36,470 nt of DNA from assembly GCA_016098155.1 (NCBI GenBank), contig JAAAJB010000356.1:1-36470 (forward strand), read 5' to 3'. The translations under genes and the position numbers were made by a program. Below the pieces are notes generated by a model. The model had not been told where the DNA came from, ran no database searches, and saw only the letters and a program-made list of their open reading frames with translations. Positions 1-13,500 of this stretch are shown one piece after another; position 1 is the stretch's first letter, and each line of letters begins with the position of its first letter. This stretch comes from Actinomortierella ambigua. Its lineage: Eukaryota; Mortierellomycota; Mortierellomycetes; Mortierellales; Mortierellaceae.

Positions 1-3000
1 CATCGACGATACCAATGACGTCGGTGATCTTGTGGCGCGTCTCGCCGTCCTCGACCACTGTCTCGGTGATGATCGACTTCTTGCCCGTGCGCTCCTCTTG
101 GGCCTGGAGCTGCTTGAGACCGTCGTCGGTGAGGTAGATGTACTTGAAGCCCTTGCTGGGGGTAGCTGGGTCGTTCCAGCACGAATGGAACAGGTTGATG
201 ACTTCGCTGGCGAGACCGATACGGGCACCCGAGTTGGCCGACAGGTACACGCGGGGCACACCCAGCTTGCGGGCAAGCTCGGACGCCTTGTAGAACAGCA
301 AGTCTTCCTCGGGACCGAACGAACCAATGTTGAACGTAATGTCGTTGGCGATCACCACCACCTGACGACCCTCGGGGTACTCGGGCGTGCGGAGCGTGTA
401 CAACCACGCAACCATGCCGCACGTGTTCGAACCGGCATCGCGCACCACCTGCTGCAGCTCCTGCTTGTCGTCCAGGACGAGCTCACGCACCTCCAGCACC
501 TGCGAGGGCACCTTGAGCGAGGGGTTGGCGCGGCTGGCATGGGTCCACTGAGTGCGAACGGCCTGGCGGAAGAGCTCGTAAAAGTCGTAGACGTAGGTGG
601 TACCCATCAAGTGAGCCTTGTAACGGCGGGGCTGCAGCCACTCCTTGGTAGGGTAGGGCTGGTTGACGGGCATCAGGTGGTAAGGACCCGTGGTGGGGCC
701 GACGGCCTTGAAGATCGCGCCCTTCTCCGTCTGAGTCTCGCGGTAGGTATCCACGTTGAGCACGTAGCCCGAAAGGTTGGAGATGACGAAGCGCAGAGGC
801 ACGGGGTCGGCGCTGCTGTCCTTGTCCGACTGGACGTTGAAGCGGATCTCGGCACCCGTGACACGCAGGCGCCAGAGACGCTTGCCGTGGCGCTCAATGA
901 AGCCCTTGAGGGCGCTCTCGACCTCATCGGCATCCAACTGGAAGGTCGGGATGAAGTTGATGAACAGGTGGTTGCAGTCGCTCTGCTTGTAGGTCGCACC
1001 CACAATCTCGAGAGCATCCAAAATGTCGTTCAACAGACGATCCGTCTCCGAGATGAGGTAGTCGGCCGTGCGCACGCTCGAGCGCAGGCGACCAGGACGA
1101 ACCAACGCGCAGATGAAGAAGCGGCAGTCCGAAATGTTCTCCTTGCCCACAGCATAGTAAACGTGCACCTGACGGTTCTCAACAAAGCAAGGCTTGATGT
1201 CAAAGTTGGACAGACGGGCCAACTCAAGACGGTAGGCCATGGCAGGCTCGATGTGACGAATCGTCTGGTCCTCGGCGTAGTTGTTGCGCTCACGGAAAGT
1301 GAAGTACGAGGGGTAGAAGCCGGGGCGGAAGATCAAGAAGGTCAGACGGCGGATACCGTGCTGACGCAGGCGCTCCGAGTGGGCCTTGACAACAGGGTTG
1401 AACAACTGGAGCCAGTGGTCGTCGTCGTTGGGGTGGACAGTCTCCGACTTGATGACAACATTGAGAACGTTGTTGTAGACAGTGGTCGAGGTGACATGGC
1501 TCAAGTGGCGGTTGCTGGCGCGCTGCGATGGGAAATAGTTGAGAACACCATCGAGTCTCATCGCAAGCTCCTCGAGGTCATGGACAGCAAGGATACCACC
1601 CGTGCGGACAGGCTCAGGGTCAGCGCGGTTGATCAAGTAGCTCATATCACTGACAGAGGCAACGCGGTTGGGGCCAGACTCTGACGACTTGTTGGGGGTG
1701 TTGAGCAAGAACTTCCAGGTAAGCAAGGTAGGCTGATGCTCCATGTGGTAGTTGATGTCCAGAAGCTCATAGGCATGGTATGCACGACGACAGTAAACCT
1801 CAAAGGCAGCAATGCGGAGGTTGATGTTGGGATGGTAGAAGAAGTTGGGCAAAACGTCAAAGACAGTGTAGGTGGTGTCAACCAGCTCCTTGAGGTTGTC
1901 GTAGCTGGGAAGACGCTCCTCGTGCTCACCGCCATAGACTTCCTCTGTGACGCTCGACTTGAGAATCTTCTCCATCTGAGCGCGACGCTCCTCAAAGCTG
2001 GGCAGTTGAACGTTGATCAGAAGCTCACGAGCCTTCAACGAGACCTTGGAGGTCACACGGTTGGTGAGCTCGGCCAGCTTCTTGAGAGTAGGCGAGAAGT
2101 ACTTGTCCAAGGCGCCGCCAGAGGAGGTAGGCTTGATCTGCTCCAAGAGAGCGAGGACAAGGTTGTTCTTGGCCGAAACGCGCGAGTGCGAGAGGGCAAG
2201 GCTGATGACCTTCTCAGCATCGTCCTTGTTCTGGTCACGGAGGATCAAGAGAGTCTCCTCATCGCTGACGCCATCGGGGAAGAGCGACTCGACCTCTTGG
2301 TACTTGTTGAGGTAGTGGGCAATGAGCGACCAGGCATGAGTCTTGAGACCAGCCTGATAGTCCTGAATGATCTTCGTAAGGGGAGCAACAGAGGCGTAGA
2401 AGGCGGAGGTGTCAGCAGCCTTGGTGAAGTTGGCACGAGCAAAGGAATCGATCAGAGCCTGGAGAGTGCGAGCGGGGAAATGCTCGTGGGTGCGCATAGA
2501 CTGATCAATCTCGGCATGCAGCGAGAGCTCCAGCTTGGCGGGGATACTAGATTCATCCAGCAGAAAAATAATAAGCAATCAATTAGTAAGGGCTGTAGGA
2601 AAAGTCTGAATTCTTTTTGAATGTATGCCAAAATAAAAACAACGTGGGAACGTACCGTCCGCTCAGAGCAGCAAAGACCTCGTTGAACTCGAGGTAGGGC
2701 AGCTCTCGGTTCTGCAGGACCTCAAACATCTCCTTGAGCGTAGGCTGGATAAGGGCCTGGTTGTCGTAACCCTCCATGGTGTTATCCAGGATCTGTCTGA
2801 GCTCGCGGTAGCGCTGGTGAGGCTTGGCACCGTGGATGGTAGGCATGCCCATGAGAGGGAGCTGGCCCTCGAAAGGCTTGGCGTGACGGACACGGGAGGG
2901 GTCATCCAAGCTGAGGATACCGATGATGTCACCAGCCTCAAGGGTGGTGCCGGGCTGCTTGATGAATTGGACAATACCATCCTCGGCAGCAATCAAGGGC

Positions 3001-6000
3001 ATGTACATCTTCATGACCTCAATCTCAGCGTAGGCCTGGTTAGCCTTGACATGGTCGCCAGACTCAACCAGGAAGCGAACCAGCTTACCGGGCGAGGGCG
3101 AGCGGAGCTGGGTAGGGTCGTTCTCCTTCTCCAACAGACAGGTCTTGCCATCCACCATCAGACGGGTAGCCTGAACCTCCTCCAGCGAGTAAGTGGTGTG
3201 AGCCTATTTTTTTTTCATGAACAAAGTAGTGGTTTCAATCCATGTTAGCTGACATCCAAGCGGAGGAAATTATAGCATAGAGCCGAGAAAAGAAAAAAAA
3301 GTTACCTTTCCATCCAACAGAACCAAGAGACCACCATCGGTCAAGGGGCGGACGGAGACGTAGATGACCGAGCCATTCAGGTACAGAGTATACGAGTTTG
3401 GACCAGAGCGAGTGGCGGTAAAGTTGTACTTGACGCCCTCATAGATGAAATCAAGCTGGAAGACTGAGCGCAGGACATCCTTGTTGGGGATCTGACCCTT
3501 CTCCAGCGACTTTTTGTACTCCTTGAGACACTCCTGAGCGATGGTGTGGGCGCGGTTGACGGCACCGCACATGACAGCGAGCATGGTCTCGGGACGCTCG
3601 GCCGTCATGTTGTTGGAGATCAGGCTGTCCAACCAGCCGGTGTTGATGGTGTTTTCCTCAAACTCCTGGGTCTCCAGCAGGCGAATCAAGTACTCGACAG
3701 TCGTGCGGAAGTCACCACGAATGGACAACTCCTTCAGAGCGACGACCATGTTCTTACGCGACTGCTGTCGATCATGGCCATAGGCGAAAATGTGACCAAA
3801 CTGCGAATCAGCAAACTCGTGCAGACCACCAGCCGAGCTGACCGAGAAGTAGCCCCAGACGTTGGTCGAAGAACGGAAGTTGAGCTCCTGCATCATACCG
3901 CTCGAGGGCTTGAAGCCTGCATCGGGGTTCTCAGCCGTGATACGGACGGCAATGACGTGACCCTTGGGGGTGGGCTTGCGCTGGGTCTCGAACGAGGTCT
4001 GCTGGGCAAAGTCAAAATCGATCTCGGAGGTGCCAGTGGGGGCAAGGCCGTACAGGACACGAATATCCTTGATGCGGTTCATGGGCAGACCCATGGCAAT
4101 CTGCAGTTGAGCAGCAGGCAGATTCACGCCAGAGACAATCTCCGTGGTAGGATGCTCGACCTGCAGACGGGGGTTCAACTCCAGGAAGTAGAACGAGTCG
4201 GTCGAGTGCGAGTACAGGTACTCGACAGTACCGGCCGAGACGTAGCCGACCAACTTTGCGAGGCGGACAGCGGCCTTCTCCATCGACTCGAATGTATCGG
4301 GCTTGGCGATGGTGACGGGGGCTTCTTCAATAATCTTCTGGTGGCGACGCTGGACGGAACAATCACGACCAAAGAGCGAGATGGCGTTGCCGTACTGATC
4401 GGCCAGAATCTGAACCTCCAAGTGGCGGGCATTGCCGGCGAGCTTCATGATGAAGACGGGCGAGCCAGGCACTTCACCAAGGACCTGGTTGAACGACTGG
4501 ACAAACAGCTCGGGGTCCTCAACCTTACGAATACCCTTTCCTCCACCACCCTCCGAGGCCTTGATCATCACGGGGAAACCGATGATGTGGGCCTTCTTGA
4601 GACCATCCTCAGCATCGACGACACAGGCCGACTGGTAGATATCCTCAGGAACCGTAACGAAGCCGTTGGCGTCGACGGTGGTCTCACTGACGCCACTGCC
4701 GGACCAACCCATGGTGGGGACGTTGGCGGACTGGGCAACAATGGTAGACGAGATCTTGTCACCAAGCGAGCGCATGGCAGAGCCAGGGGGACCAATGAAG
4801 ATGATCTTCTGGGCGCTGGCACGCAGAGACTCGGGCAGACGAGGGTTCTCGGAGGCATGGCCCCTGGGGAAGGAGAGACAACGGCACCAGAGTTAGTTTC
4901 CCACATTTTTTTTTATCTCCATTGGTATTTGAGTTGGTGACTGTTCAATAAGAGAGGGGGGGATCGTATTTTGGTGGGGAAAGGGCAAAGGGAAAAAAAG
5001 TCCGGAGGAGCGGAAGAGCAAAAGAAGAACAAAGCCGTCCTCTGGTTTGGGGCATAAGGAGAAAAAAAAAGGGTAAAAGAGAACATACCATCCAGCCCAG
5101 ACAGCATGGACACCAGTGCGCTCGGCAATGTCGACAATCAGGTCCACGTTGGCATAGTTGTTGTTGTTGGAACCGCCGGGCACCTCGACGTATTGGTCAG
5201 CCATGCGAATGTACTCGGCGTTGACCTTGAGATCCTCGGGCGTGGCCATAACTGTAAACTGGATAGCACGCTCGTCACCAAAGGTCTCGTAGGCCCACTT
5301 GCGGACCGAGCGGATCTCCTTGACGGCAGCGATACCGTTGTTGGCGATCAGCACCTTGGTGATGACGCTGTGGCCGCCGTGATGGGCGACAAAGTCGCGG
5401 ACGACGCTCTTGGGAGCAACGTCCAAAGAGTTGCCTCCTGTAGAACACAAGCAAGTACAAACATCATGTCAATGGGTGTGTGTGTGTGTGTGTTTTTTTT
5501 AGGAAGAAAGGCGATCTGTAAGCAGGAATGCCTCTTCACGAGCACTGTCCTCACAGTGCCACTCGCACCATTGTGTCCATGCTCCTATTCCTCACTGTAT
5601 GCTCCCATATGATTGTTGTTGTAGGGCGGAAAACAAGTTTTTTTTTCCCCCTCTCCCTCTGTTACTTGTCTCCTCTCCAAGGCATGCCAGTCCAACTTGA
5701 TTTTCCCAACAAAGTCTTCAGTTTTGGCAAATTCCATACATTGTATCTCCCCCAATCCCACAGCATCTTTCAAGATGAAGTCTTCATTTCCTCGTCTCTC
5801 CCCTTTTTTTCTTCTTCTTTCTCCTCCCCCCAACGAGTAAAGAAAAAAAAAGGGAGATGGGCCGTTGGAATCTCCGTAAAATTTTGTTCCCACCCTTTGA
5901 ACAGGTCAAGCTCGAATGCAGGCGCTCACAAAGCACTTCCCCCCCCAAGTCCACTTCCTTGTCCAGTCACACTTGTTGAATCCTGAATATCCATCCCTCT

Positions 6001-6096
6001 TTTCATCCCTTGAACACTTGTGGCACGACGGATCAGACTAGCAGCAAAAGAAAGAAAAGGGAACGTACCGACAAAGGTTTGTGCGCTTGAAGTCAT
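1..6096 (-). CDS. ACC1: Acetyl-CoA carboxylase, multidomain cytosolic type (C-terminal part cut off by the window edge)
   Basis: Carboxylates acetyl-CoA to malonyl-CoA, the committed step of fatty-acid synthesis. Model: complement(join(<1..2546, 2656..3203, 3306..4863, 5089..5437, 6069..6096)), giving the first ~1,676 residues of an enzyme that is usually ~2,200-2,300 long. Exon 1 codes only MTSSAQTFV plus one base and is followed by a 631-base intron. The biotin-carboxylase domain begins with [20 protein letters not shown] and has the ATP-grasp loop GGGGKG at ~231-236. The biotinyl site is EVMKMYMPL with Lys ~710. The ACC central region follows, and the carboxyltransferase start ([28 protein letters not shown]) lies just inside the left edge. 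A serine at ~1125 (codon 1655-1657) in [12 protein letters not shown] aligns with yeast Acc1 Ser1157, the Snf1 site. Intron joins restore family sequence, for example [15 protein letters not shown]. Identification is very secure; only the first exon rests on splice logic alone. Confidence 0.97.
5475..5493. repeat. (TG)n microsatellite in ACC1 intron 1
   Basis: About nine TG units followed by eight T residues, in the 3' part of the 631-base first intron of ACC1. Confidence 0.85.
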
Positions 6097-7530
6097 GACG
6101 GATAAGATTTAGTTATAGTTGCGACGAACTGGCCGAGCTGGTAGTAGAGAACGGATTGTCAGTGCGGGAGGATGGTGGGTGAAGGGATCGATCCAGGTCC
6201 AGGAAGGGAGCAGCAAAAAAAAGGGGGTGGGGAGAGGATCAGATCTCTAGGGAAAAAAAAAAGTATGCAATTGGATGCGAGGGAGAATAAAGGGGATTGC
6301 AGTAGAGGAGAATATAGAGATATTAGACAGTTTGAGTGGAGAATGCGATAGAATGAACAATGAATGCAAAATGGAATGAAAGTCAAACAAAAGGTGATGA
6401 AGGGAGAGAGAAAGAGAGAACAGACAAAGCGAGGGAGAGGGGGGAGAGGGGAGAAAAGGATAAAGAGATTCAGCAGCAGCGGGGGGGTGGGGAGGAAAGG
6501 AGAGGAAGAGAAAAGAAAAAAGAAAAGAGCGGGTGGTGGATGTTATTATACCTTGCCTCAGCAAAAAGAACCCGTTGAGGCCCCTCCTCTTTCTTTCCCC
6601 CCCACAACTACACTAGAAACAAGGCTGGGCTGGTGGGTGGCACCCTCATTTCCTGATCTGGGCAGCTGGAAAGCCCACGTACACGGTCAGATAGAGAGAA
6701 GGGGCCGCCTACGTACACATGCCCAACAAAAAGGGTCAGATTTTTGGGGGGCCACCAAAAAAAAAATTTGTCCTCTTACAAGGTTTTGCTCGCTTGCCCA
6801 TCTCTGGATGGTGTCTGAGTTGTCGGGCACCCGGAGCCTCGTACCCTTTCTCCACACTACCAGACATGATTCGCTCTCAGGAACAGGGGTACGAGGCAAC
6901 AAGGCCCGTCTATCCAGTCCCCGGCGCCCACTCCCTTCCCTCTTGGGAAACGCAGTGCAGACGATTTTCTTTTAAAGGAAAATAAACTTGGACGAGATAA
7001 AGAAAGGATCGCGACACTTGCGGATTGATAACGATGCTCAACACAAGCGTGGCTGACGATGGAGCTGTTTGTCCCCTCACACTGCATGGTCAGTGTGCCC
7101 AATAGTGTTGGGTGTTGGGCAGGGATTATGTTTAGGCCCAAAGAGGGGATTTCTGACGGGGGAGGATGGGGCGGAGAGACAAACAACCCCACAGGGATCT
7201 CCTTATCAACACAAAATCCGTCTCTTCATTGCTCCGAAAGCGCGGAGGGAGTTTTGTCAGGTAGAGAAATATGATACACACTCTCTCTCGCTCCCTCTTG
7301 CCCCCCTCCCCAAAAACATATTAGACTTTTGTTCCTTCTTCGTCCCTCCAATGCAATGCCAAAGAAGGGGGGCCTTACAGCTGGCCTTTAATTCATGTTT
7401 TGGGGCATGTGCACTTGTGCGTCCAAGTGGTCAATTACATAACGCCAATTCATTTTGTTGGTCCATGCACAAACACACATACAGGCACACCACATACACA
7501 CGACTTGTTATAGAAAGAACAGAGAGATCA
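6097..7530. promoter_or_regulatory. Intergenic region: ACC1 promoter/leader and 3' flank of the RabGAP gene
   Basis: This 1.4-kb stretch has no supportable gene. The ACC1-proximal half (6097-6550) is strongly purine-rich on the plus strand, so the ACC1 leader would be pyrimidine-rich. On the minus strand there is no ATG from the ACC1 start back to about 6645. The distal part (about 6950-7530) presumably holds the RabGAP 3' UTR. I saw no clear poly(A) hexamer there and no tRNA-like box. Short open frames in the region are low-complexity and unrecognisable. Confidence 0.6.
6543..6550 (-). promoter_or_regulatory. Possible TATA box of ACC1
   Basis: The minus strand reads GGTATAATAAC here, 447-454 bases upstream of the ACC1 ATG. 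Downstream is a C/T-rich, ATG-free stretch that would serve as leader. The combination of TATA-like element, pyrimidine-rich tract and absence of upstream ATGs is what supports the call. A TATA-like octamer alone is weak evidence. Confidence 0.35.
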
Positions 7531-10500
7531 TTAATCTGAATCAACAGCAGCAACGACATCTTCCACTTGCCACATCCTATCGAGAAAGCCGACAAAGAGG
7601 TCCTGCGACATCATCTCCCGCTCAAAGTCATTGTATGACAATTTCAGTCGGCTCGTCTCCTCCATGTCGTGTGGAGTCCCTATTCGTCCACGTCGCCGAT
7701 GGATGCTAAACCTTCTCCTCCTCTTGACCTCCAGTATGCCCTCGACCATCGTCGGCGAGAGAACGTCAAGGTCCTCCGTATCCTCTGTATCATCGGTGGC
7801 CGACGTCGTTGTTGTCGTCGTGGACGACGATCGGCTTCCCATCGCAGATTCGTTATCATTCGGCCCTGATCTCATCGACGATCCGTCCTTATCGTTTTGC
7901 TGATCTCCTCGCTGTCTAGCCTCCCTCTCCTTCTCTTGCAGAGCCGTCTTCATAGCACGCAGTGCTGCCATCATCTCTGATGCAGGACTCGAGTCTGGGA
8001 TCTCAGACTCCTTCCTAGGCGACGTTGGCGAGGCTACCGCTCCTGCCTGCCAGCATGCTGCAACAAAGTCTCCCATTGCGCGCACAACCTGCTGATCCTT
8101 GGGCGGCTCGTTGCTGTTCGAATGCCTCTTCTTGCGACCGCTGGAGCTGATAACACGGTACAGCTTCCTTTCACTACTACCGCCACCACTAATGCGGACC
8201 GTCGAGCGGCGGAGGCGTTGCTGTGTGGGGCTAGGTGGCTCTGATCCTCCTGCCTTTCTTGAAATTGCCTCATTCTTATCGCCATTGCCACCACTGCCCC
8301 TGCTACCGCGATTGCCCTGCTCGCTATCTGCTCCCTCTTCGCCCTCACCCTCTTCCTCTGCTTGTGCAACCATGTCTGTCTCATATGCTCCATGCAGCAA
8401 TCCGACAAACGTCTCTGTCAGCGCCATAAATTCGTCCTCGTCAAGATAACCATCGAGGTTCCGATCGTGGCTCTCAAACAACAGACGCAAACGTGCGCTC
8501 GGGCCCTGTTTGTACAGTGTATCAAACACCTTGACCATGACTGGAAATGAAATGAAGACCGATGGTGGTTGCTGCTGTTGCTTTTGATCTTCGGTGGTCA
8601 ATGTGTCGTACTGCTGCTGCTGTTGTTGTTGTTGTTGCTGCTGAAGTGTCTGTTGGAAGGCGTAGCAATACAACCGCTCGCCAAACGACAGCTTTGGGGG
8701 ACTGGTGCGATCTTTGACCGACTGCTCCAATCTTTCCTCCAAGGCATAAGGCAGATGATGATATTCCAATGGCGATTGCGAGAGAGGGCTGCCATCGTAA
8801 TCACTAAACCTACCACCACCACCACTGAAACTGCCGGGTCCGTAGCCATGAGCACCCGTACCATAAGAGCTGGCGGATGACCGGTGGTAGGAGCTGGAGA
8901 ACTGGCCAGAACTGCGGCGACCTTGTGCCGACCACCCCGTTCCTCCGCCTCCGCCTCCACCCCCAACCACAACGGTCGACGAGCGGTTCGAGCCCATGGT
9001 GGAAGCCGATCGAGAGCTCGGGCCACGAGAAAGCGGGTGTACCCCAATGCCATTCATGCTGCTGGATTCGGAAGAGCCAAAGCTGATGCGCCTGGGCCTA
9101 GCAGCCAGGTTGCTCTGGATCTCATCATCATCATGATTGCTGCTAGTGTCTTGTTCATACATAGCTGCAACACGCCAGGGTGAGATTCGTTTGGCAACCT
9201 TGAGAAATCCTTCTAGTGCAAGACCCTGGCCAACCCGATCGAGAGATGGCAGCGAGTTTGTTTGCGGTAGGAGGTTGTCTAGTCCTCCTGCCTGCTCCAA
9301 CGCCATACCAAGGATCTTCTTCTCTTGCAGCTCAGTGGGTGTGGCAGCCTGTGTTGTTGTGGCAGAGTCCTCATCTGCAGCGCTGGACTTAGACTCTTGT
9401 TGTTGAGGCTTCCCTACCAAAGACATCGTCAGGAGCACGTCCGTAAACTCTGTGTATAGGATTTCGAGCTCCTCCTGTCTGAATCCTACAAGATGATCGT
9501 CAATCATGGCACGGATATGTCGTTGCTTGTTATCCTCCTAGTTGAAACAATAGAGTTGGGGGGAAAATCGATCAATACCTTCTTCCCCTTGAGCCTTAAG
9601 AAGCCTTCTTTCTTCAGTCTTTTCTTCCTCTTCCCCTTCCTCTTCTTCCTACCTCCATCATGGAGACAACCGACAGACGCATCTGGTTGCGCAGTGCATC
9701 CAGCCTAGTCGCAGTGACGACATCCGAATACTCTGTCAACGCCAAACTCAGCAACGAGTCCATGGTCGTGCTATCCAACGTCTTGAAATAACCTTGTAAG
9801 GTCGTCACGACCGCTTCGTCTGTTCGACACATCAGCAAGGTATGCTCGTTGAGCTTCAGTACGGCCAATCCCAGCATGAACAAGAACTGAGGGCCCTCAA
9901 AGAAAAAGCAGTCCAAGACACGGGCCGACAGTGGGAACGGGATCGTCGACAGGTAGAGGCACACGAACCACGGCACAGTCAACGTGCCCAGATCCATGCC
10001 AAGGGCATCCTTGAGATGCGAGGTCAAGATCGGGAGCGTCGTCGACACCAAACTATCAAAGACCCTTTGATCGACCAGGACGCCCACCAGCGTCTTTGAA
10101 TAATAGTCCGGCAACAACTGCTCGCATAGCGTCGTCAGCAACCAAAAGGTGTCCTCTTCATTACAGTGGACCAACAAGATGGACGCGACAATGTTCATCG
10201 ACTGTGCATACCCGATCGCCGGGTTGCGCCACGAATAGGCTGTCAGCACCCGTCGCAGGGCATCCAACCCCTTGGGGAGCTGGTAGGCCGGGTGGTCGGG
10301 CAAACTGCGACGCACATCCTTTTCAATCTCGTTCCAGGCCGGCGAGCGCTGATCACGATGGCGGTGCAACAGCCGAGCATAGTACCGTGGCTCCCGGTGG
10401 AAAATGGCCCCGGACCCTTGGAGCCACAATCGACCTCGAAAGGCCGCTGGCGCGCCACCGCGCAGGATCAGCTGCCGCAGTTGTCCATTGTCGCGAATCA

Positions 10501-13500
10501 TGCATTCGTCCCGCCCACGACTCGCAAAGTAGTCTACCCAGGCCGACTCGAGCTCTTGCTCCTTACGCGTCGCGGTGTCCTTGGTGGATGCTCGCTCTCG
10601 TTCGATGATCGACCCAAGACTGTCCTTTAGGTGCTCTACTTGATCCAGCATCCTTTCCTCCTCGGTCGTGGTGGTGGTGGTGGTAGTGGTAGTGGCGTTA
10701 CCGGTGGCTAAGCCGAGTGTCACATCCTTCTTAGCTGCCGAGTCCATCCCCGGCGGTGGAAGCGAAGCAGGCTCCGCGGTCAATGTCGCGGCGGCCGCCA
10801 TCATGCCCAACTTCTCAGCCCAGGGTCGAGCAATGGTGAGTGAAGCAGGGATCGGACGTGGCCGCTGAGACGACGACGACGATGACGACGGCGACGACGA
10901 GGAGGGTTTCGGCGCCGCAGGTACCACTGTTGGTGCCGGTTTGAGAAGCCCGATCTTTTGCGCTGCTGACTGGATCGCGTCCAACAACGTCTGGTTCCTG
11001 GTCTCCTGGGCGTCGAACCACAGGATCTTGCGAGACTTGACCGTCAGCGTCACCCATGCCGACAGCGTCACGAAGGAGATGATGCTCGAGATCTTTTGAT
11101 TCGTCGCAGCATCGACGCTCGATCCCAGCGATACAGGGAAGGGCTCCTTGGCGACCGCCATCAGCTCCTTGAAGGGGACCACCACCGAGATTGCGTCCGC
11201 TGCTGCATCATCTGGACCATTCTGCGCACCTTCGACGACGCCATCCATTGCCATCAGCCACGCGGCATCGTCCAATCGTGCGGTGGAGAAACAAAGGAAC
11301 TGCTGAGCAATGTGCAGGGTGCCCTGGATCGGCTCTGCAAGTCCAGTGTACCAAAACTTGACTGTGTGACTCGCCTGGATGGACTCTGTGACTGGGAGGT
11401 GGAACATGGTCCGCAGTCGCTCGTCGCGACGAATCTTGTCGAGCTCGGTAAGAGATTCGATCAACAAGGTTGGCGAATAGACGCGGACGTATTCCTGCTG
11501 CAACAATCGAACGCGGTTTTGGTGGCACATCGTGTTAGAGATGGGCGAATGGTGGTGGTCGTCGTCGTGCAGTGGGTCGTTCAAAGGCAGGGTGTAGTTG
11601 TTTGTGAGAGTTTTCGGATTCTCTGGAGCAACTGAAAGGATCGAAGATGAGGACGGTCGCCTTTGAAGCAGCATTGATTCTCTGCTTCGTTCCATCGCCT
11701 TGAGCACAAGTCGCAACATGGCGTTACACATTGCATGCAACGAACCCAGGATCTCTTCCTGATGATGATTCGGTGCAAATCGATAGGTGGTCTATTGTAG
11801 ATATGCACGCAAAACGTTGGGGAAGGGAGGGGGTTAATAACGAAAATTTCCGAAACACACCGACATCTTACATATGCCCAGACAGCTCAGCACCTACCAT
11901 ATCTCCTCGACGACTAGAAACCACGTCGAACCATGGCAATCCGGCAGGGGATTGAACAGGATCAATCTCTACAATGTCCTTGTACGCAATTTTGACGAGT
12001 CTGAGGGGCTTGCCATCCACTGTTGGCGCCGCTGAGGGCGAGGTATTGCTGGGCGTTGTCATTGCTGCACCCTGTTGCAGCGAACTATCGATACTGGCGC
12101 GCTTGGACTGGATCTTGGAGTTGTGCCAGCACAAATGGGATCTGGTGAGACAAATAAATCCTTCGTACTGAACGCCAGTTTCTTCCTCTACAAGTCCCGA
12201 TTGATAGACTAATTGCAAGTTACAAGAAACAAAAAGACTCCTCCTGTTGAGTGATATTTTTTTTTTCCTTTTCGGTGATCCCATATTGTACAATTGACCA
12301 TCAAAGAGGAAGAAGGAGAAATGGTACGTTACATCCAAGTAAATCGCATTCACTAATGTCGAACAGCGCCTCCAGCTTCGCTGCCATGATCTTGGTGTCC
12401 TCCTCTCGTGTCTCGTTGACTATGGGGGGGGGGGTGAAGAAAGTAGAAAAGGTTGAGTCAAGTATTCACCTTTTTTTTTTCAATCGCACCGTGACTCCTC
12501 CGCTCCTTTCCTCCAACCACTTCAAATTATTCAGCCGCTTCATTACCTGTTTCGCTCAGTTGGTCCATCTCATATAGCCATCGCTTGTCGGCTTCAACAT
12601 CCTCCTGCAACATCGAGGCCAGGTCAAGCTCAAGAGCCGACACCTTGGGGAAGACAACACGGAGGATCAAGTCCCAATCACGGCGGACGTCAACCACCTC
12701 AAGTCCAATAGCGACCACGTATTCCATGGAGGCGCACTTTAGCAGAATGCGGTACTCGGCCTCCTGAGGTGTCACATTGATCGGAGACATGAGTGGTGGA
12801 GGCAGTGGCGACGATGGCATGGTTGTCGGAGGAGGAGGAGGAGGGGGAGTGGCAAGATCCGCAGATGATTGTGTTGGTAATGATGAGGTCTGTGGAGGGT
12901 CGATCACATGAGCTGGGGGACGAGCATGTTTGGCGTGAGAAGATGTAGAGGAGGAAGAGGACAAGGAAGGAACAAAGGACGCGAGCGACGGTAGATTCGG
13001 TGTCGACGACGACGCGAGGAACGATGTCGAGGTCGTGAACGCGCGCTGGTGGAAGGACGGCCTCAGCGGTGAGAGGAGTGACAGCGACGGCTGTCGTCGG
13101 CCGTTCTGCTGCTTCTGCTGCTGCTGCTGCTTCGGCTGGTCATTTCCGTGCATGGCGCTGGAGCTGGAACTGGAGCTGGAACTAGAGCTGGCGGCGCCCA
13201 AGCGTCTACCGCCGCCTGCCGCCCTTGTGCCTCCTCGCGCGCCGCCTCCAAGCAATGGCGTTGCCGCTGTGGGTTCGAACGATTTCATAGCGGACGATCC
13301 GCCACTATGCTTGAGGGAGGAAGGTGAGGCGCAGCGCGGTCGCGCAGCAGCACCAGCAGCACCAGCAGCGGAGGCAGATCCGTCCATCATCCTTGCCCCA
13401 TTTTCCTCTCCCTCTGAATGAGAGTCGTCGTGCTCGGCAATGGTGGCTTCCGAGGGTCGTTGGAAGAGCGAGCTGGTCGATCGCGCAAAGGTCGACGAGA

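Noticed and set aside
32..1684. 550-codon open frame on the plus strand, antisense to ACC1
   Set aside because: It is a codon-bias mirror of the ACC1 coding strand, lacks any recognisable domain, and similar antisense frames (1736-2620, 3546-4940) lie opposite other ACC1 exons.
6364..6975. 203-codon plus-strand open frame upstream of ACC1
   Set aside because: Lys/Glu/Gly-rich translation of the purine-rich tract with no domain and no splice or promoter support.
11096..11635. 179-codon plus-strand frame opposite the RabGAP GRAM domain
   Set aside because: It overlaps in antisense a conserved GRAM domain with correct splice phases, and has no domain of its own.
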